Assembly (NCBI GenBank): GCA_965662365.1
Contig: CBFIHR010000002.1
Location: 51,652-115,651, forward strand
Direction: 5' to 3'
DNA length: 64,000 bases
Source of the DNA: CAWVWD01 sp965662365
GTDB taxonomy: Bacteria; Bacteroidota; Bacteroidia; Chitinophagales; Saprospiraceae
Shown here piece by piece: positions 51,751 through 60,389 of the stretch (its first letter is position 1; each line of letters opens with the position of its first letter). The position numbers were made by a program, and so were the translations under genes. The notes below the pieces were generated by a model that saw only the letters and a list, made by a program, of their open reading frames with translations, did no database searches and was not told the DNA's origin.

Positions 51751-53214
51751 ATGAATATTTTCACAAATATAGAATCATCAGCATCTATCTACATTTTATT
51801 GTGGTTGTTTGGAGCATTTTTAATTGGTTTGATTGTCGGTTGGTATATTTGGGGCGTTGCTAAACGGGCTTTGGAAGCAGAAATGGCAGAATTGAAAGCT
51901 GAATTGAATACTTTGAGCGAAGATCACAAGGCTTTAAAAGTAGAGTTAGAAACGTCTAAAACAACTTATGCGGAGCTAAAGGCAAATTACGACTGGAAGG
52001 CTCGACGCTTACATGATATCGAAACCGAAAAGGGCGATTTACATACTCAAATCCATGATTTAAAAGGTGAGTTAAAAGAGGCAGAAAATAGGAAATTAGC
52101 CCTTACTAATGAGATCGAAGGTTTGAATGCTTCTTACAACGGTGCTAAATCTAACATTGACACTTTGGAGCTGAAAATCAATGGATTAGAAGCAGAAATA
52201 AAAGAAGCTGGACGCATTCATAATAACTTGAACCGAGAAATTAAAGGATTAGAAAATCAACTGGAAGCAACCAAACTTTCTTATAGTTCTACGAATGATG
52301 TGAGTGCAATAATGGATTCAGATTTAGAAACTGCGAGCGAAACAATTGCTGATTTGAATGCAAAAATCGCTGGTTTAGAAAGCAATATCACGGAATATAA
52401 AAGCCTGGTCGTTAGTTTACAAAGTTCGGATGATGACTTAAAAGCTGCGCATGCTCGAACGGCTGCACTGGAAGGTAAAATTGCTGGTTTGAGTGAAGAG
52501 TTAGATCATACGCAAGCAGCTTTAGCCGCTTGTCGTGATGCAAAAGCAGAACTGCATGCCGCTGCAATTACGGTATCAACGGAAGTAGAAGAAATGACCA
52601 TCGATGATGCCAAAGTAGCTATTGCTAATGCGTTGAGTACCACTATCGGTACAGCAACCGCTGATCAAAAAGATGATTTGACGGAGATTAAGGGCATTGG
52701 AGAATTCGTGGAACACAAATTGAATGATTTAGGAATTTATACTTTCCGTCAAATTGCTCAATTTGATGATCACATGATTGCTTACGTTACTCGTGCAATT
52801 GAATTTTTCCCAGGAAGAATCGAACGTGATGAATGGATTCCGCAAGCAGCTGTATTTGTTGGTGGCTCACCACAAATTATTTCAGAAGATGACACTATCG
52901 AAGTCGAAGGCGCACCGGTTAGTAAAGTTAGTCCCGAAGACGCTCGCAGAGAGGTAAAAGCGATTTTAAGTAGTCAGTTTCCGAATGTGTCGGCTGACGA
53001 TAAAGAGGATTTAAAAATCATTGGCGGTATCGGGCCTTTTATTGAAGAAAAACTAAATAACTTAGGAATTTATACTTACGAGCAAATTAGCTCATTTGAT
53101 GAGAAAATGATTAATTTAGTAACAGATGCCATAGAATTTTTCCCGGGTCGCATCGAACGAGATCAATGGGTCAAACAAGCCAAATCTTTGTTTGATGCAA
53201 AATACAACGGCTAA
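51751..53214 (+). CDS. Membrane-anchored coiled-coil protein with two HhH (L21/NuoE-tail-like) domains
   Basis: 487 residues. One N-terminal membrane helix (IYILLWLFGAFLIGLIVGWY, about 13-34) is followed by AKRA, so the rest should be cytoplasmic by the positive-inside rule. Residues of about 38-270 form a long coiled coil with heptad-like LEAEMAELKAEL repeats. Two related C-terminal domains follow, at about 308-372 and 424-487: LTEIKGIGEFVEHKLNDLGI and LKIIGGIGPFIEEKLNNLGI, each ending in EFFPGRIERDxWxxQA. This helix-hairpin-helix unit also occurs at the C-terminus of some alphaproteobacterial L21 and NuoE proteins. HhH domains often bind DNA without sequence specificity; that role here is inference. 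Confidence 0.8.
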   Translation: MNIFTNIESSASIYILLWLFGAFLIGLIVGWYIWGVAKRALEAEMAELKAELNTLSEDHKALKVELETSKTTYAELKANYDWKARRLHDIETEKGDLHTQIHDLKGELKEAENRKLALTNEIEGLNASYNGAKSNIDTLELKINGLEAEIKEAGRIHNNLNREIKGLENQLEATKLSYSSTNDVSAIMDSDLETASETIADLNAKIAGLESNITEYKSLVVSLQSSDDDLKAAHARTAALEGKIAGLSEELDHTQAALAACRDAKAELHAAAITVSTEVEEMTIDDAKVAIANALSTTIGTATADQKDDLTEIKGIGEFVEHKLNDLGIYTFRQIAQFDDHMIAYVTRAIEFFPGRIERDEWIPQAAVFVGGSPQIISEDDTIEVEGAPVSKVSPEDARREVKAILSSQFPNVSADDKEDLKIIGGIGPFIEEKLNNLGIYTYEQISSFDEKMINLVTDAIEFFPGRIERDQWVKQAKSLFDAKYNG

Positions 53215-53263
53215 TAATTCTTAAAATAGTAGTAAATTATTTTAAAAATTATAGCTTATTTTG

Positions 53264-53292
53264 AGGCGTAATCAAATGATTACGCCTTTTTT
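53264..53292 (+). terminator. Terminator after the OmpA/HhH pair
   Basis: AGGCGTAATCA (53264-53274) pairs perfectly with TGATTACGCCT (53277-53287), 2-base loop, then a T-run. Confidence 0.9.
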
Positions 53293-53398
53293 ATTGAGAA
53301 AGACGATTGACTTTTTGGCTTAAAATTATTGATTTTAGCCTAAAAACTTTAATATTTTCAATTACATCCGAAAGGCAAATAGGAAACTGTATTTCAAG

Positions 53399-54190
53399 TT
53401 ATTTCGCTCGTTCTTTCTGCAAAATCTTGGCTAAAAGTCTTGGAAAAAAGCGTTTTAAATAAACAGCAATTACCTCTTTTCCACCAAATGCGATTTCATG
53501 TTTACCTTTTTCAGCGGTACGCAAGATTTTCTTGGCAGCCGCTTCTGGAGTCAATCCTTTATTTTGATTTTGATCCATAACGCCATGTTTTTGACCTTCG
53601 CCAACTAAAGCATTCATGGAAATATTAGTACGAATATAACCTGGGCAAACTAAGGTCACTTTGATATTATGCTCATGGACTTCAGCTCGCAATGAATCAA
53701 AAAAGCCATGTAAAGCGTGTTTTGAAGCGGCATAAGCAGTACGCAAGGCGACCCCAAACTTACCCGACAAACTACTTATCACAATAAAGTGTCCTAACTG
53801 ATGCTGAATCATCGTTGGCAGTAAGGCTTTTGCGACTGAAATCGCCCCGAAATAATTAATATCCATCAATCGTTTATCGACTGAAAAAGCCGTATCAGCG
53901 GCTAACGAACGCTGACTCACACCAGCATTGAGGATTGATATGTCAATTCTATGGTAACGTTCCAAGAGTTTCTCCGCAGTTTGGTTAACAGCTGCAATAT
54001 CGGTTACATCGAGCCTTACACATTCGATTTTTTCAGGATATTTACAACTATTTTTTACTCGTTGCAATTCCTCCATTCTCCTTGACGAAATAATCACAGT
54101 TGCACCCGCTTCATTGAGTTGTCTCGTCATTGCTTCACCGATTCCTGATGAACCTCCTGTAATCCAAACGATTTTATTATTGTAATACAT
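53399..54190 (-). CDS. Short-chain dehydrogenase/reductase
   Basis: A 263-residue NAD(P)-dependent oxidoreductase of the classical SDR type. The cofactor motif is TGGSSGIG (about residues 11-18); the structural NAG motif is in LNAGVSQRS; the catalytic Ser lies in VISSLSGKFG and Tyr/Lys in YAASK. The basic RR after the second strand (SSRRMEEL) favours NADP(H). The C-terminus is basic and hydrophobic (VYLKRFFPRLLAKILQKERAK), perhaps associating with membrane as in DHRS7B-like enzymes. Substrate unknown; monocistronic. Confidence 0.9.
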   Translation of the reverse strand: MYYNNKIVWITGGSSGIGEAMTRQLNEAGATVIISSRRMEELQRVKNSCKYPEKIECVRLDVTDIAAVNQTAEKLLERYHRIDISILNAGVSQRSLAADTAFSVDKRLMDINYFGAISVAKALLPTMIQHQLGHFIVISSLSGKFGVALRTAYAASKHALHGFFDSLRAEVHEHNIKVTLVCPGYIRTNISMNALVGEGQKHGVMDQNQNKGLTPEAAAKKILRTAEKGKHEIAFGGKEVIAVYLKRFFPRLLAKILQKERAK

Positions 54191-54537
54191 TAATCTTATT
54201 TTTGATTATAATGCTCTAATTATTATCTATTATGTAATCAAGGCATAAAGTAACTAATTATTCACAAAATAAAATTCTAATTAGGAAAAAAAGGAAGCAA
54301 AACTTTCAAAGATGGCTGAAAAATTAGTCAACTTAGTAAAAGTAGGTAAGAGGATTTATACCAAAGATGTCAGACCTTAAGTATCTTTTAGCCTTCATTG
54401 ACTGACTTATAACAAAAGCCACAATACGATTTTGATGATAGTTGATAAAAATACTTTACAGCTTATACAACTTACTTAGCACATAATTTTTAAATTTGTA
54501 ATAAACAAAAGTTTAAACAATCGAAATATATAATTAC
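54191..54537 (+). other. Divergent spacer, candidate -7 box for the SGNH genes
   Basis: About 347 AT-rich bases. TAAATTTG (54491-54498) matches TAnnTTTG, 40 bases before the first SGNH gene, but no TTG is at the right distance. Nothing else is recognisable. Confidence 0.35.
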
Positions 54538-55260
54538 ATGAAAATCAGAATAACATTATTAGTTTTCGTTACAATTAGTCTTTTTGCAGCTTGTAAACGC
54601 ACAGCAGAAACTACTCAACAAGCAGACAAAGATGCTTTGATGACCAATGAGTTTCAGCCTAATGATAATGCTATTAAAATTGCTTGTGTTGGAAATAGCA
54701 TTACAAAAGGAGAAGGTCTGGAGGATAAAACAAATGATAGTTATCCTGCACAATTACAACAACAGTTAGGGGCAGCTTTTAATGTGAAAAACTTTGGTGT
54801 GAGTGGCAGCACGTTGCTCCGCAATGGTGATTTTCCATATTGGAATGAAGATGCATTTCAAGAAGCTAAAGATTTTCAACCAGACGTTATCGTCATTATA
54901 TTAGGTACGAATGATTCCAAACCACAAAACTGGAAATATAGCGAAGCATTTGTGAAAGATTATCAAGTTTTTATTGATGAGTTTCAAGCGTTAGCATCTA
55001 AACCAAAAATATTTATCTGTAATCCTTTGCCGTCATTTCCACACGAGGGGCAAATCAATGGCGAGCTTATTATAAAAGAAATTTTACCGAAAATTGAAAA
55101 AGTTTCGATTTCGAAAGAGTTAGAAATTATAGATTTATATGAATCGTTTGCGGACAAAAGTCACTTACTGCCTGATGCTATTCACCCAAATAAAGAAGGA
55201 GCAAAACTTATCGCTGAACAGGTCGGAAAACATATTTTACACTGGAAAGAGAACAAGTGA
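54538..55260 (+). CDS. SGNH/GDSL-family lipoprotein hydrolase
   Basis: 240 residues. A lipoprotein signal ends in LFAAC with C19 as lipidated residue. The SGNH blocks are intact: block I VGNSITKGEG with nucleophile S54, block II glycine in GVSGST, block III LGTND with N125, and block V LPDAIHPN with D213 and H216. It should be an esterase or acetyl-esterase acting in the periplasm or at the cell surface. Substrate unknown, though many relatives deacetylate sugars. A second, related gene lies 70 bases downstream on the same strand. Confidence 0.9.
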   Translation: MKIRITLLVFVTISLFAACKRTAETTQQADKDALMTNEFQPNDNAIKIACVGNSITKGEGLEDKTNDSYPAQLQQQLGAAFNVKNFGVSGSTLLRNGDFPYWNEDAFQEAKDFQPDVIVIILGTNDSKPQNWKYSEAFVKDYQVFIDEFQALASKPKIFICNPLPSFPHEGQINGELIIKEILPKIEKVSISKELEIIDLYESFADKSHLLPDAIHPNKEGAKLIAEQVGKHILHWKENK

Positions 55261-55330
55261 TTGACAATTCGTGCTGTGACTCCGTAGTAACGTCGATTTG
55301 ATGCTCGTTATTAATGACTAACTTTAAAAT

Positions 55331-56038
55331 ATGAAAATACACTTATTTTATTTTGCTTGTTTATCTATTTTTCTAATTGGCTGTGAGCAAACGCCCGAAC
55401 CTCCAAAAAAGAAGTCAAGACCAGCACGAATACTCAAGGTCGCTTGTATCGGTGATCAGGTGATGCTCAATGAAAAACTGGATAGTACGAGCCGTTATCC
55501 TGTTCAACTACAAAGACTGTTGGGCAATGATTACTATGTCAGAACGTTCGCATTAGAACAGGCAACTGTTTTGAAAAATACGGAAAATCCCTTTTTAAGA
55601 GACACATTGTTTCAGCAAACTATTGATTTTCAACCTGATATTATCATTATTAATTTAGGAATTAATGATACTAAAATGGCAAATTGGTGGAATTATGGCG
55701 AGGCGTTTCTTGAGGATTATCTGGAAATGGTGGACACTTTTCGATCTCTTTCGTCTGCCCCTAAAGTTTTAGTTTGTCGTCCTACGAAGCCTTTTGATAT
55801 TGTTGACGGCATCAACGATTCTACTCTAAATGCAGCTGTTTTACCCTATATAGATTCGGTAGCGACTTGGCGAAATATCGAAAAAATAGATTTATACACT
55901 ACTTCTTCTTATCGAAAAGATTTGTTTAAAGAATACTTATTTCCTGACAAAACTGCTTCCAGAATCATCGCAGAAATGATTGCAGACGCTATTATTAGCG
56001 ATATAGAACCGTTATCATCTGATGTTAAACAACGTTAA
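55331..56038 (+). CDS. SGNH-fold lipoprotein, paralogue without catalytic residues
   Basis: 235 residues. The lipobox is FLIGC (C18). It aligns with the preceding gene along its length (SYPAQLQQQLG / RYPVQLQRLLG; DFQPDVIVIILGTND / DFQPDIIIINLGIND; NWKYSEAFVKDY / NWWNYGEAFLEDY). The nucleophile block is IGDQVMLNE, with Q43 in place of Ser. The block II glycine is lost (ALEQAT). Block V reads FPDKTAS, without the His. Only the block III Asn (N112) remains. The reading frame is clean, so this is a conserved-looking pseudo-enzyme and not a decayed gene. It may bind ligand or partner the active paralogue. Confidence 0.85.
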   Translation: MKIHLFYFACLSIFLIGCEQTPEPPKKKSRPARILKVACIGDQVMLNEKLDSTSRYPVQLQRLLGNDYYVRTFALEQATVLKNTENPFLRDTLFQQTIDFQPDIIIINLGINDTKMANWWNYGEAFLEDYLEMVDTFRSLSSAPKVLVCRPTKPFDIVDGINDSTLNAAVLPYIDSVATWRNIEKIDLYTTSSYRKDLFKEYLFPDKTASRIIAEMIADAIISDIEPLSSDVKQR

Positions 56039-56393
56039 AAAAAGCGTAAATTGGTTAATAAATATTAAATTTGAATTGTCACAAAATCAGCGAATTGATC
56101 ACTTAATTTAGTGCTGTCATTATCAAAAAGATAGTCAAAAAAGCATGAAAAGTTTGTTGAATTAGGTGCAATTAAAGCGAAAAATAAATTTTTATTAAAA
56201 TAACTGTAACCTTTCGGAATTATAAAACGTCATCTCTACAAAATACTGATTATCATTTGATTAATAATCGTTCTTTTTTAATAAAAAGTATGAAAAATTC
56301 GATAAATTGAATATTTTAATGACGATAGTTGTATTTTGCAGTAAGTTCTAATAAATTGATATAACCGTTATAAAAAATTAAAAAAATAAAGCC
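56039..56393 (+). other. AT-rich spacer before the 79-residue gene
   Basis: About 355 bases without coding signal. TATTTTGCA near 56332 is one base short of the -7 consensus and lies 60 bases before the next gene. I see no terminator hairpin with a T-run for the SGNH genes. Confidence 0.4.
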
Positions 56394-56633
56394 ATGAAGA
56401 AATCTTTTGTACGCTCGATACTGTTCGCCTTCCTGTTTGCACTTAGCGTAAGTGCGTATCTTTATGTGAATCTTTCAGTAGTAAACAAGGTTTCATCGGG
56501 TGAGTCAGTTGATACAGAACAAAATGATTATCGAGAAGATGCAGAGAAAACAGATGTTTCAATTATTGAGGTTGAGTTATTGAAAAAAATCATTCAACAA
56601 GGTGCGAGTAACTTACCAACTTCTGATTTCTAA
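56394..56633 (+). CDS. Small membrane-anchored or secreted protein, unknown
   Basis: 79 residues. The N-terminal helix (SILFAFLFALSVSAYLYVNL, about 8-27) is a signal anchor or uncleaved signal peptide. A short acidic stretch (ESVDTEQNDYREDAEK) and an amphipathic helix (IIEVELLKKIIQQGAS) complete it. Its own spacer, start ATG 56394 and terminator at 56676-56708 support a real gene. I do not recognise a family with certainty. Confidence 0.65.
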   Translation: MKKSFVRSILFAFLFALSVSAYLYVNLSVVNKVSSGESVDTEQNDYREDAEKTDVSIIEVELLKKIIQQGASNLPTSDF

Positions 56634-56675
56634 ATTGAAGATACCAACACAATAAAATAAGAGCAATTTTTTAAT

Positions 56676-56708
56676 ACCATCAAGTCTTTATAGATTTGAT
56701 GGTTTTTT
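56676..56708 (+). terminator. Terminator after the 79-residue gene
   Basis: ACCATCAA (56676-56683) pairs with TTGATGGT (56696-56703), followed by a T-run. Confidence 0.85.
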
Positions 56709-56771
56709 ATTTCCCGCAGACTTCGCTAATGAATGTAGATTTTTTAAAATTAGAACCTACATTTATTAACG

Positions 56772-56797
56772 AACTCTACGCAAGAAGAATTAGAGTT
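56772..56797 (+). promoter_or_regulatory. Hairpin directly before the rarA start codon
   Basis: AACTCTA (56772-56778) pairs with TAGAGTT (56791-56797), 12-base loop. It ends 2 bases before ATG 56800, where it could mask the initiation region. Confidence 0.5.
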
Positions 56798-56799
56798 TA

Positions 56800-58071
56800 A
56801 TGAAGCCTTTGGCAGAAAGATTACGACCTCAATCACTGGAAACTTATATTGGTCAAAAACATTTGGTAGGCAAAAATGGTGTGTTACGAAAAGTTTTACA
56901 AACCGGTCGCATTCCGTCCATTATATTCTGGGGACCTCCCGGAGTCGGTAAAACAACTTTATCAAAAATTATTGCTCGGCAATTAGAGCGACCATTTTTT
57001 GAATTGTCCGCTATCAATTCTGGGGTAAAAGATATTCGGGAAGCTATCAATAATGCGAAAAAACAAACCTTTTTTAGTCGTCCGAATCCAATTTTATTTA
57101 TTGATGAAATTCATCGTTTTTCAAAATCTCAACAAGATGCTTTGTTAGGGGCAGTCGAGCAAGGGATTGTGACCTTAATTGGGGCAACAACCGAAAATCC
57201 ATCTTTTGAAGTTATTTCTGCCTTACTTTCTCGCTGTCAAGTTTATACGTTGAAGCATTTAGAAGAAAGTGATTTGGAGGAATTATTACAAATCGCAATT
57301 ACGAAAGATGCGTTTTTAAAAGTTAAAAATATTGACATTCAAGAACGGAATGCCTTGTTTCAATACTCTGGTGGCGATGCTCGTAAGTTATTGAATATCT
57401 TAGAGTTAACGGTTAATGCTCAAAGCAATGATTCAATTATTATTACCGATAAAACCGTTACTGAAAACCTCCAACAAAACTTAGTGCAGTACGATAAAAA
57501 TGGTGAAATGCACTTCGATATTATTTCTGCCTTTATTAAATCGGTGCGAGGAAGTGACCCGAATGCGGCGGTTTACTGGCTGGCGAGAATGCTCGAAGGG
57601 GGCGAAGATGTGAAATTTATCGCTCGACGTTTGATTATTTTGGCGGCCGAAGATATTGGTTTGGCGAATCCGAATGCTTTGCTTTTAGCGAATAATTGCT
57701 TTGATGCAGTGCATAAAATCGGAATGCCCGAGGCTCGAATTATTTTATCACAAACGACTATTTATTTAGCGACTTCTGCCAAAAGTAATACGGCTTATAC
57801 GGCAATTAACGACGCTCTGGCTCATGTCCGAAAGTCAGGGAATTTATCAGTTCCGCTACATTTGCGTAACGCACCAACCAAATTAATGAAGGAATTAAAC
57901 TATGGTAAAAGCTACAAATACGCACATGATTTTGATGGAAACTTTGTAGAACAGGACTTTTTGCCTGAAACAATAAAAGGTAAGATTTTCTATCGACCTC
58001 AAAATAATCCTGCTGAGAATAAGGTTTTACAACGATTGAAAAATTGGTGGAAACGGGTTTATCGGTATTGA
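56800..58071 (+). CDS. rarA: Replication-associated recombination protein RarA (AAA+ ATPase)
   Basis: 423 residues. RarA (MgsA, relative of eukaryotic WRNIP1) acts at stalled replication forks. It starts MKPLAERLRPQSLETYIGQ. Walker A is GPPGVGKTT (45-53) and Walker B is LFIDEIHRF (99-107, D102/E103). The sensor 1 region is IGATTENPSFEV and the arginine finger region ALLSRCQVY. The C-terminal tetramerisation and lid part (HFDIISAFIKSVRGSDPNAAVYWLARMLEGGED, in pieces) is complete. Length is typical. A hairpin overlaps the ribosome landing site. Confidence 0.95.
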   Translation: MKPLAERLRPQSLETYIGQKHLVGKNGVLRKVLQTGRIPSIIFWGPPGVGKTTLSKIIARQLERPFFELSAINSGVKDIREAINNAKKQTFFSRPNPILFIDEIHRFSKSQQDALLGAVEQGIVTLIGATTENPSFEVISALLSRCQVYTLKHLEESDLEELLQIAITKDAFLKVKNIDIQERNALFQYSGGDARKLLNILELTVNAQSNDSIIITDKTVTENLQQNLVQYDKNGEMHFDIISAFIKSVRGSDPNAAVYWLARMLEGGEDVKFIARRLIILAAEDIGLANPNALLLANNCFDAVHKIGMPEARIILSQTTIYLATSAKSNTAYTAINDALAHVRKSGNLSVPLHLRNAPTKLMKELNYGKSYKYAHDFDGNFVEQDFLPETIKGKIFYRPQNNPAENKVLQRLKNWWKRVYRY

Positions 58072-58138
58072 TTTGATAGAAATCACTGAGATTTTGGTAC
58101 AGGTATGGCTTGAACAGATTTATTCGACTTTTTCGGTT

Positions 58139-58461
58139 TTAATAATGTCCATCACTGATATTAAAACGGATAAAATTATCAAAATACAAATACCTAAATC
58201 CATTAAAAAATGGTATAACGTTTAATAAAATGAGATTCCGTAACCTTGCTCGTTTACCAATTTTTAAAAAAATACGCAGCAATATGGAATCCAAAAACGC
58301 AAATGCGTAAAGCAAAAAATTTGGAATAATGATGAATGTCGTATGCCAACCTGGCACAGCTGAAGTTGCGAAATCTATTTTATCAAAAAAGAAATAACCT
58401 ATTAAATAAAGGATTGAATTCACACTAAGCCAACAAGAAGTCGAGTACTTTTACTTTTCAT
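58139..58461 (-). pseudogene. Small membrane protein, probably frameshifted
   Basis: A leftward frame from ATG 58461 reads MKSKSTRLLVGLV and stops. One frame over, 58423-58139 continues with NSILYLIGYFFFDKIDFATS, AVPGWHTT and further hydrophobic sequence to a clean stop. Joined, they give a protein of about 107 residues with a continuous first membrane helix and two more helices. A one- or two-base change near 58424 would explain the break. It has no clear family. The spacer around it (58072-58521) has no other feature. It may instead be a chance frame. Confidence 0.4.
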
Positions 58462-58521
58462 CGATCCATTTTTATAAAACCCACAAAATATCGGTGTTTA
58501 GGTATTTCTATCAAGAATAAA

Positions 58522-59235
58522 TTAAACAACTTTATTCTCGTAATTTTCCTCAATATGACGAATCAACTCCTCCAAATTCCATGCTTCCTCAATATAGAAA
58601 TCACCAACTTGCGTTCGGCGTAACTCCGTCAAATACGCACCATTATCCATTGCCTTACCAAAATCGTATGCCAACGAACGAATGTAAGTACCTTTGCTAC
58701 AAGATACTTCAAAGTCCAAAAATGGCATGTCGATTTTAGTAATTTTAAAATCAGAAATTTCGACTGTTCGAGGTTTTACTTCCACCATTTCGCCTTTTCG
58801 AGCTTTTTTGTACAACGGTTGTCCATCGACTTTTATAGCTGAGAACATTGGCGGCACTTGCTCTATTTCTCCAACAAATTTTTGACGAGTCAACTCGATT
58901 AATTCGGGGGTAATATTATCAAGAGGGAATATTTTATCTTCTTTTTCTTCGGCATCATAAGAAGCCGTTGTTGCACCTAATTTTATCGTCCCCGTATAAG
59001 ACTTGGGCAAACCCTGTAAATCGTTCAATTTTTTTGTGAACTTTCCGGTACAAATAATCAACAAACCAGTTGCCATCGGGTCGAGTGTTCCCGAATGACC
59101 AACTTTGATTTTTTTTACTCCTAAAGTATGCTTTAGTTTATAGCGAATTTTATTCACCACATCGAACGAAGTCCACGTTTTAGGTTTATCCACCAACAAC
59201 AACGCCCCAGTTTTAAAATCGTATCTTGGTTTCAT
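58522..59235 (-). CDS. truB: tRNA pseudouridine(55) synthase
   Basis: About 237 residues. TruB converts U55 to pseudouridine in the T-loop of tRNAs. I choose ATG 59235 (MKPRYDFKTGALLLVDKPKT); the longer reading merely translates the upstream repeat. Catalytic aspartate lies in GHSGTLDPMATGLL; other blocks are KTWTSFDVVNKIR, YDAEEKEDK, VEQVPPMFSAIKVDGQPLYKKAR-type (in pieces) and CSKGTYIRSLAYDFG. It is last in the group DUF3098 - uppP - truB, a conserved Bacteroidota order that often begins with ftsX. Confidence 0.95.
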   Translation of the reverse strand: MKPRYDFKTGALLLVDKPKTWTSFDVVNKIRYKLKHTLGVKKIKVGHSGTLDPMATGLLIICTGKFTKKLNDLQGLPKSYTGTIKLGATTASYDAEEKEDKIFPLDNITPELIELTRQKFVGEIEQVPPMFSAIKVDGQPLYKKARKGEMVEVKPRTVEISDFKITKIDMPFLDFEVSCSKGTYIRSLAYDFGKAMDNGAYLTELRRTQVGDFYIEEAWNLEELIRHIEENYENKVV

Positions 59236-59240
59236 GTTTT

Positions 59241-59285
59241 TGTTTAAATGCTCGAGTGTTTGATTCAATATTTAAGTATTTGAAC
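59241..59285 (-). repeat. Word dyad between uppP and truB
   Basis: Left arm 59241-59263 and right arm about 59264-59285 are imperfect reverse complements (about 15 of 23), using TGTTTAAAT/ATTTGAACA words. It fills the 56-base gap and immediately precedes the truB start codon. Confidence 0.55.
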
Positions 59286-59291
59286 ATTTTC

Positions 59292-60086
59292 CTACAAGCT
59301 ATAAAATATTATTGCTGCAATACCAACGATAAAACAGTAAATAGAGAAGTAGGTCAATTTACTACTTTTTACCAAGCGAATCATCCAGACACAAGCTATT
59401 AATCCAGTTAAAAATGCTGCTGCAAAACCAATAATTAAAGCCGTCATATTAACGGTTTCTGATGAAATATCACCACTTAGAATATCTTTCGCCATTTTTC
59501 CTAGAATTAATGGTACGACCATCAAAAACGAAAAACGAGCGGCTCTTTCTCTGTCGATTCCTAACAAAACAGAAGTTGAAATTGTCGCTCCTGAGCGTGA
59601 AATCCCGGGCAAAATCGCAATTGCTTGTGAAATACCGATTATTAAAGCATTGACAAAACTCACTTGTTTGTCCGTATTTTTGGCTCTATCGGCTAAAAAC
59701 AATAACGCACCAGTTACTAATAACATCAAACCAACTAAGACGATATTACCATTAAAAAGGCCTTCAATCGTTTCTTCAAAAAATAAGCCGACGAAAACCG
59801 CAGGAATCATTGATAAAACAATCTTTAAGGAAAACTGAAAGGACTCATTATTCTTAAATTGAAATAAACCTTTCAATATCGCAACAATGTCTTTCCAAAA
59901 GACAACAATTGTACTCAAAGCCGTTGCAGCGTGAAGCGTCACCGTCATTATCATACTTTCTTCAGCGACACTATCGTCACCCATTATCCATTTGGCCAGC
60001 TCTAAGTGTCCGCTACTACTTACAGGCAAAAACTCTGTCAAGCCTTGAATAATTCCTAAAATAATTGCTAATAAATTTTCACTCAT
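59292..60086 (-). CDS. uppP: Undecaprenyl-diphosphate phosphatase
   Basis: 264 residues, an integral membrane enzyme of the BacA/UppP family that recycles the lipid carrier of cell-wall synthesis and gives bacitracin resistance. Signature motifs are GIIQGLTEFLPVSSSGHLEL (about 12-31) and ILPGISRSGATISTSVLLG (about 158-176), containing the catalytic Glu, Ser and Arg residues. Eight or so helices are visible. Second in the DUF3098-uppP-truB group. Confidence 0.95.
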   Translation of the reverse strand: MSENLLAIILGIIQGLTEFLPVSSSGHLELAKWIMGDDSVAEESMIMTVTLHAATALSTIVVFWKDIVAILKGLFQFKNNESFQFSLKIVLSMIPAVFVGLFFEETIEGLFNGNIVLVGLMLLVTGALLFLADRAKNTDKQVSFVNALIIGISQAIAILPGISRSGATISTSVLLGIDRERAARFSFLMVVPLILGKMAKDILSGDISSETVNMTALIIGFAAAFLTGLIACVWMIRLVKSSKLTYFSIYCFIVGIAAIIFYSL

Positions 60087-60389
60087 TTTTAGTGATTTAG
60101 TGTTTTAATTATTGACTACAAGCAGGTTGATCAATTTATTTTGACAATAGAAATATCGTAATTAACTGATTATGAAACTCTAAGATTTTTAAAATCTTAT
60201 GGTTTTGTCAAGACAACTTACCAAATTGATTAAAACACATTAATTATTACAAATTAAAAGGTTTCAACCCGTTAGGACTGAAACCCTCTTGATATATCTT
60301 CGACTTTTTTATAACTAAGGTCAAATAATTAACTTATTGAGTTAATCATTTCAACCGTCAAGATGCAGACAGTTATGAAAGTCAAAAAA
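60087..60389. repeat. Spacer with REP-like palindrome (60260-60285)
   Basis: About 300 bases between DUF3098 and uppP. GGTTTCA (60260-60266) pairs with TGAAACC (60279-60285), and an inner CC/GG pair is possible. The element is GC-richer than its surroundings and looks like a REP unit. The remainder is AT-rich without features; the uppP promoter may be here. Confidence 0.55.

Noticed and set aside
59236..59268. Extended truB start.
   Set aside because: The extra residues are only a translation of the TGTTTAAAT dyad; family members start at MKPRYDF-like sequence.
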